This document shows positions 6,970-10,163 of a DNA stretch of 10,163 bases, one piece after another (positions within the stretch are counted from its first letter, which is position 1; the number at the start of each line of letters is the position of its first letter). Origin of the DNA: Dehalococcoidales bacterium (GTDB lineage Bacteria > Chloroflexota > Dehalococcoidia > Dehalococcoidales > UBA3254). A program made the translations under genes and the position numbers. Below the pieces are notes generated by a model. The model did not search any database, had not been told where the DNA came from, and was given only the letters and a program-made list of their open reading frames with translations. The stretch is from assembly GCA_028718465.1 (NCBI GenBank), contig JAQULX010000065.1, positions 1 to 10,163 of the forward strand, given 5' to 3'.

Positions 6970-7959
6970 TCATAAACGGACGCAGGCCACCTCATGGCCG
7001 TGGCCCATATCCTTGAGGGTAGGAATGACCTGGCTGCATTCCGGCACGGCCAGAGAACACCGCTGATGGAAGGTGCACCCACTGGGAGGATGCAGGGGGC
7101 TGGGCACTTCTCCCTGTAAGATAATCCTCTCCCGGGTCTCTTCCAGGTAGGGGTCCGGGACCGGCACCGCTGAGAGTAAAGCCCGGGTATAGGGATGCAG
7201 TGGGTTCTTATACAGTTCATCCGGAGTGGTAATCTCCACGATATGTCCCAGGTACATCACCGCGATCCGGTCACTGATATGCTTGACTACCGATAAATCA
7301 TGGGCAATAAAGATATAGGTCAGACCCTTAAACCCCTCCTGTAGCTCCTGGAGGAGATTGATGATCTGGGCCTGAATAGAGACATCCAGGGCACTGATAG
7401 GCTCGTCACAGACTATCAGGGAAGGCTCGCTGGCCAGAGCCCGGGCTACCCCGATCCTCTGACGCTGGCCTCCACTGAACTCATGAGGATAGCGGTCTCC
7501 CATGGAGGGGTCCAGCCCCACCGTCCGTAGGAGTTCATCCACCCGGTTCTTGTACTCTCCCTTGGAGTGGACCTTATGATGCACGATCAGGGGTTCTCCC
7601 ACAATACTGGCGGCGCTCTGGCGGGGGTCCAGGGAGCTGTAAGGGTCCTGGAAGATCAGGGAGATCTTGCTGCGGATATGTTTGATCTTCCTCTCCGGCT
7701 GAGAAGAGATATCCTCTCCTTCAAAGAGGATCTTCCCGGAGGTGGGCTGATACAGCCGGACCACGCACCGTCCGACGGTGGTCTTCCCGCAGCCGCTCTC
7801 TCCCACCAACCCCAGGGTCTCCCCTCGCTTCAGGGTAAAGGTGACTCCATCCACCGCTTTGACTTCCGCCACCTTTTTTCTCAGCAGGCCTCGAGTGACC
7901 GGGAAGTACATTTTTAAGTCCTGGACAGCCAGGATAATATTATTGCTCTGGGAGCGCAC
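6970..7959 (-). CDS. Peptide/nickel-type ABC transporter ATPase, DppF/OppF-like
   Basis: This is the second of two cytoplasmic ATPases that power uptake of di- or oligopeptides (or a related solute) through a paired permease. It has 329 residues. Walker A is GESGCGKTT (53-61), the Q-loop Gln is 104, the ABC signature is FSGGQRQR (161-168), Walker B is LIVCDEP (181-187) and the switch His is 220. The C-terminal oligopeptide-ABC extension begins near LHPPSGC and carries four cysteines: 295, 301, 308 and 326. This C-x5-C-x6-C-x17-C spacing matches the sites shown to hold a [4Fe-4S] cluster in Dpp-type ATPases. The start is GTG, as the ATG at 7961 is out of frame and closes after 15 codons. GGGAGGAG (7963-7970) lies just upstream, inside the preceding gene, and the reading frames overlap by 20 bases, so translation is probably coupled. 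Confidence 0.93.
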   Translation of the reverse strand: MRSQSNNIILAVQDLKMYFPVTRGLLRKKVAEVKAVDGVTFTLKRGETLGLVGESGCGKTTVGRCVVRLYQPTSGKILFEGEDISSQPERKIKHIRSKISLIFQDPYSSLDPRQSAASIVGEPLIVHHKVHSKGEYKNRVDELLRTVGLDPSMGDRYPHEFSGGQRQRIGVARALASEPSLIVCDEPISALDVSIQAQIINLLQELQEGFKGLTYIFIAHDLSVVKHISDRIAVMYLGHIVEITTPDELYKNPLHPYTRALLSAVPVPDPYLEETRERIILQGEVPSPLHPPSGCTFHQRCSLAVPECSQVIPTLKDMGHGHEVACVRL

Positions 7960-8944
7960 ATTCTCCTCCCTGAATATCTACATAACAACGAATATACTGC
8001 TGATTGCCTACCTCTCTCAACTCCGGCCAGGGTTCTTTGCGGCACCGCTCGATCGCAAAGGGACAGCGGGGCAGGAAGGCGCAGGTGGAAGGCATGTTGA
8101 TCAGGTTGGGCGGCAGTCCCTGGATAGGCTCCAGCTTGTGACAGAATTCCTCATCCAGACGGGGCACACAGCGGAGTAAGCCGATGGTATAGGGATGTCT
8201 CGGATTACGGAAGATATCCTTACAATATCCCGATTCTACAATCCGGCCGGCATACATGATATAGATCCTCTGGGCATAGCGGGCCACCACTCCCAGGTTA
8301 TGGGTCACGATCACTAAAGAGCTGTGGAAACATTCTACCATGGCTTTCATGAGTTCCAGAAGCTGGGCCTGGGTGGTGACATCCAGGGCGGTGGTGGGTT
8401 CATCGGCAATCAGGATCCGGGGATTACAGGATAAGCCCATGGCGATCATGACTCTCTGACGCATCCCTCCGCTGAACTGATGGGGATAATCCCCCAGTCT
8501 GGTCTCGGCCCCGGGAATACCCACTAAACCCAGCAGTTTGATAACCCTTTTACGGGCTTCCTCGCCGCGTATTCCCATGTGTAGCTCCAACGACTCGGAG
8601 AGCTGGCGGCCGATGGTGAGGACGGGATTGAGGCTGGTCATAGGCTCCTGGAAGATCATGGCAATCCTCCCTCCCCGGATGGAACGCATCTCGGGCCCGT
8701 TAGCCGCATACTGTAAAAGGTCCTTACCCTCAAAGAGGACCTGTCCCCCCACGACCTTACCGGGAGGATTGATCAGGCGCATGATAGAAAGCTGGGTGAC
8801 CGATTTACCGCAGCCGCTCTCTCCCACTACCCCGACTATTTCCTGTTCATCGATGTGGTAGGAGACATCATCCACCGCCTTCACCAGGCCGCTTTCGGTC
8901 TTGAATTGAGTCTTGAGGTTCTTGACCTCCAGTAATCTCTCCAT
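7940..8944 (-). CDS. Peptide/nickel-type ABC transporter ATPase, DppD/OppD-like
   Basis: This is the first ATPase of the pair, 334 residues, cytoplasmic and expected to bind the inner face of a DppB/DppC-type permease. Walker A is GESGCGKS (41-48), the Q-loop Gln is 99, the signature is FSGGMRQR (157-164), Walker B is ILIADEP (177-183) and the switch His is 215. The C-terminal extension has cysteines 288, 294, 301 and 320, again the four-cysteine pattern of the Dpp-type Fe-S site. It is a full-length, intact ATPase, so the pair can form a heterodimer with two normal sites. The start is ATG at 8944; the only ribosome-binding signal is AGGA one base upstream, which is weak. The gene follows the aminotransferase on the same strand after 90 bases and overlaps the DppF-type gene by 20 bases. 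No permease or binding protein is in the window. Confidence 0.94.
   Translation of the reverse strand: MERLLEVKNLKTQFKTESGLVKAVDDVSYHIDEQEIVGVVGESGCGKSVTQLSIMRLINPPGKVVGGQVLFEGKDLLQYAANGPEMRSIRGGRIAMIFQEPMTSLNPVLTIGRQLSESLELHMGIRGEEARKRVIKLLGLVGIPGAETRLGDYPHQFSGGMRQRVMIAMGLSCNPRILIADEPTTALDVTTQAQLLELMKAMVECFHSSLVIVTHNLGVVARYAQRIYIMYAGRIVESGYCKDIFRNPRHPYTIGLLRCVPRLDEEFCHKLEPIQGLPPNLINMPSTCAFLPRCPFAIERCRKEPWPELREVGNQQYIRCYVDIQGGECALPEQ
7963..7970 (-). promoter_or_regulatory. Shine-Dalgarno GGGAGGAG for the DppF-type gene
   Basis: This strong site lies inside the 3' end of the DppD-type gene, three bases before the GTG at 7959. It marks that GTG as the start and suggests the two ATPases are made together. 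Confidence 0.7.
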
Positions 8945-8976
8945 ATCCTGACTCTAATTTGTACAAGAATCTATTA

Positions 8977-8991
8977 ATATATTCAATATAT
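8977..8991. repeat. AT-rich inverted repeat between the aminotransferase and ABC genes
   Basis: ATATATT-C-AATATAT is a perfect 7-bp inverted repeat around one base, in the 90-base spacer upstream of the DppD-type gene. On the minus strand TTGAAT (8981-8986) and TACAAA (8958-8963), 17 bases apart, could be a weak promoter, but that promoter would leave almost no leader. A regulator site or simple AT-rich promoter DNA are both possible. It is not a terminator. Confidence 0.3.
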
Positions 8992-9034
8992 GTTAGCCCT
9001 TATCTCAGGACAAATCAAAAGTAATTGAGCCTGC

Positions 9035-10163
9035 TTAATAGTCCTTTAAAATGCCGATCATGATATCGGTAGCCTTATAGGCCAGGTCTCGAGGTACGGT
9101 CAAAGGCGGCATGAAACGAAAGACATTCCCATACCGGCCGCAGGGAGTCATAATCACCCCGTTATTCAGCAGTTTCATGGTTATCTCCCCACACTTGTCC
9201 GGCCCTATAGGTTCTTTAGTCTTCCTGTCAGCCACTATCTCTACCCCGATCATTAATCCGTTCCCCCGGACATCTCCGATTGATTTAACGGTCTTTGCGG
9301 CATCTATGAACTTGCCCTTGATCTCTTTACCTAATACGGTAGCCCGGCCCAGAAGGTCCATTTCTTTATCTGTAATCAGGTCAATGTTTGTCATTGATAC
9401 AACACAGGACAGGGCATTGCCGGCAAACGTCCCGGGCTGCGAACCCTCTACCAGCGCTTTATTAATATCGGAATTGAAGGTGACTCCGGCCATGGGCGCA
9501 TCTCCTCCCATCCCTTTCCCCCAGGTGAGCATATCCGGGACTACTCCGTTATGCTCGATGGCCCACATCTTACCTGTCCGACCGGCTCCGGACTGCACCT
9601 CATCGGCAATATATAAAGCCCCGTAGTTGTTAGCCGCCTGTTTGATCAGCTTAAAGAACTCCGGAGGCGGAACCACATAACCTCCCTCTCCTTGCTGAGA
9701 CTCCACGATAACGGCGGCCATATCGTCCATCCCGGTATAGGGGGTATTCAAGAGATGGTCCACGTACTTGCCGCAGTGGATATCACAATTCGGGTAAGTC
9801 ATATTAAAGGCGCAGCGATAGCAATAACCGTAAGGGATATGAGTCACTCCGGGGATTAGCGGCCCCCAACCATGACGATAGCGATAGCCGGTGGTGAGAG
9901 CAGCCGTGCCGCACCAGACTCCATGGTAAGCTCCATGGAAAGCCAGGATCTGGCTGCGCCCGGTATAATGGCGGGCAAACTTGATGGCGGTTTCGACAGC
10001 CCCGCTGCCGCTCTGGGCAAAGACCGTATGACAGTTGCCGGCAAGTCCTTCCGGCATTACACTGGAGATCTTCCTGGCCAGTTCTATCCTTTTTACGTTA
10101 GTAGAATCGGTGGTATGCATGATGATATTCATCTGGTTCCGCATGGCTTCCAGAACTCTGGGA
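9035..10163 (-). CDS. Class III PLP aminotransferase (GABA/ornithine type), N-terminus outside window
   Basis: This cytoplasmic PLP enzyme belongs to the family that moves the amino group of GABA, ornithine, beta-alanine and similar compounds to a keto acid; some members are epimerases. About 375 residues are visible, ending in TAA at 9035-9037. The frame continues to the right edge (PRVLEA precedes the Met at 10144, as in the family motif before the first helix), so some 60-70 residues are missing. Counted from that Met: SGSGAVE at 45-51 (PLP phosphate loop), Asp181-Glu182 with Gln184 (ring contact), Lys210 in WGKGMGG (Schiff base) and GTFAGN (238-243). Four cysteines (108, 111, 120, 124) lie in an insert starting PYGYCYRC, seen in one branch of these enzymes. 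Its position before the ABC ATPases suggests use of an imported amino compound. The exact substrate is unclear. Confidence 0.92.
   Translation of the reverse strand, partial: PRVLEAMRNQMNIIMHTTDSTNVKRIELARKISSVMPEGLAGNCHTVFAQSGSGAVETAIKFARHYTGRSQILAFHGAYHGVWCGTAALTTGYRYRHGWGPLIPGVTHIPYGYCYRCAFNMTYPNCDIHCGKYVDHLLNTPYTGMDDMAAVIVESQQGEGGYVVPPPEFFKLIKQAANNYGALYIADEVQSGAGRTGKMWAIEHNGVVPDMLTWGKGMGGDAPMAGVTFNSDINKALVEGSQPGTFAGNALSCVVSMTNIDLITDKEMDLLGRATVLGKEIKGKFIDAAKTVKSIGDVRGNGLMIGVEIVADRKTKEPIGPDKCGEITMKLLNNGVIMTPCGRYGNVFRFMPPLTVPRDLAYKATDIMIGILKDY

Noticed and set aside
7957..7961. ATG at 7961 as start of the DppF-type gene
   Set aside because: It is in another frame and closes after 15 codons; the GTG at 7959 is in frame with the ATPase.
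7778..8179. 133-codon open frame on the plus strand
   Set aside because: It is antisense to the two ABC ATPases and looks like a shadow of their codon pattern.
1..10163. CRISPR array, tRNA, insertion sequence or phage genes
   Set aside because: No regularly spaced repeats, cloverleaf-like sequences, transposase or integrase motifs were seen on either strand.

Overview
The window is bacterial, dense in genes and of roughly balanced base composition. No plasmid, phage, insertion-sequence, tRNA, rRNA or CRISPR signal was found. Starts are ATG, GTG and TTG, most with good Shine-Dalgarno sequences. The gene set suggests an anaerobe or facultative anaerobe: a transhydroxylase-like molybdopterin enzyme, flavin-dependent thymidylate synthase ThyX, a tandem universal stress protein and peptide-type ABC ATPases. 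Clostridia (Peptococcaceae-like) or Chloroflexi would fit, but the sequence alone does not settle the lineage.

Layout. (1) Positions 1-911 (+) hold the C-terminal two thirds of an MFS transporter cut by the window edge. (2) A 224-base spacer with a hairpin and a possible promoter leads to a two-domain universal stress protein (1136-2083, +). (3) A large bis-MGD molybdopterin oxidoreductase-family enzyme (2080-4737, -) converges on it, and the two TAG stops share a palindromic CTAG. The enzyme resembles the large subunit of pyrogallol-phloroglucinol transhydroxylase: it has no N-terminal Fe-S cysteine motif and carries an Asp-Ser-Trp at the expected molybdenum-ligand position. (4) A short divergent promoter region separates it from thyX (4864-5454, +). 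(5) A hairpin at 5507-5535 separates thyX from a convergent EntS-type MFS exporter (5561-6868, -), which has a TTG start, a perfect TATAAT box and a palindromic candidate operator. (6) Upstream on the minus strand lie two overlapping ABC ATPases of the DppD/DppF type (8944 down to 6970). (7) Before them is a class III PLP aminotransferase that runs off the right edge (9035-10163).

How the genes relate. The aminotransferase and the two ATPases share a strand and may form one amino-acid or peptide uptake and catabolism unit. The permeases and binding protein of the ABC system are not here and would have to lie to the right of the window or elsewhere. The exporter seems to have its own promoter. 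The molybdoenzyme stands alone, with no small Fe-S electron-transfer subunit beside it, which is unusual for its relatives. The closest thing to an undescribed system is this orphan transhydroxylase-like enzyme, whose expected substrate-pocket tyrosine is absent. I found no clear new multi-gene system.
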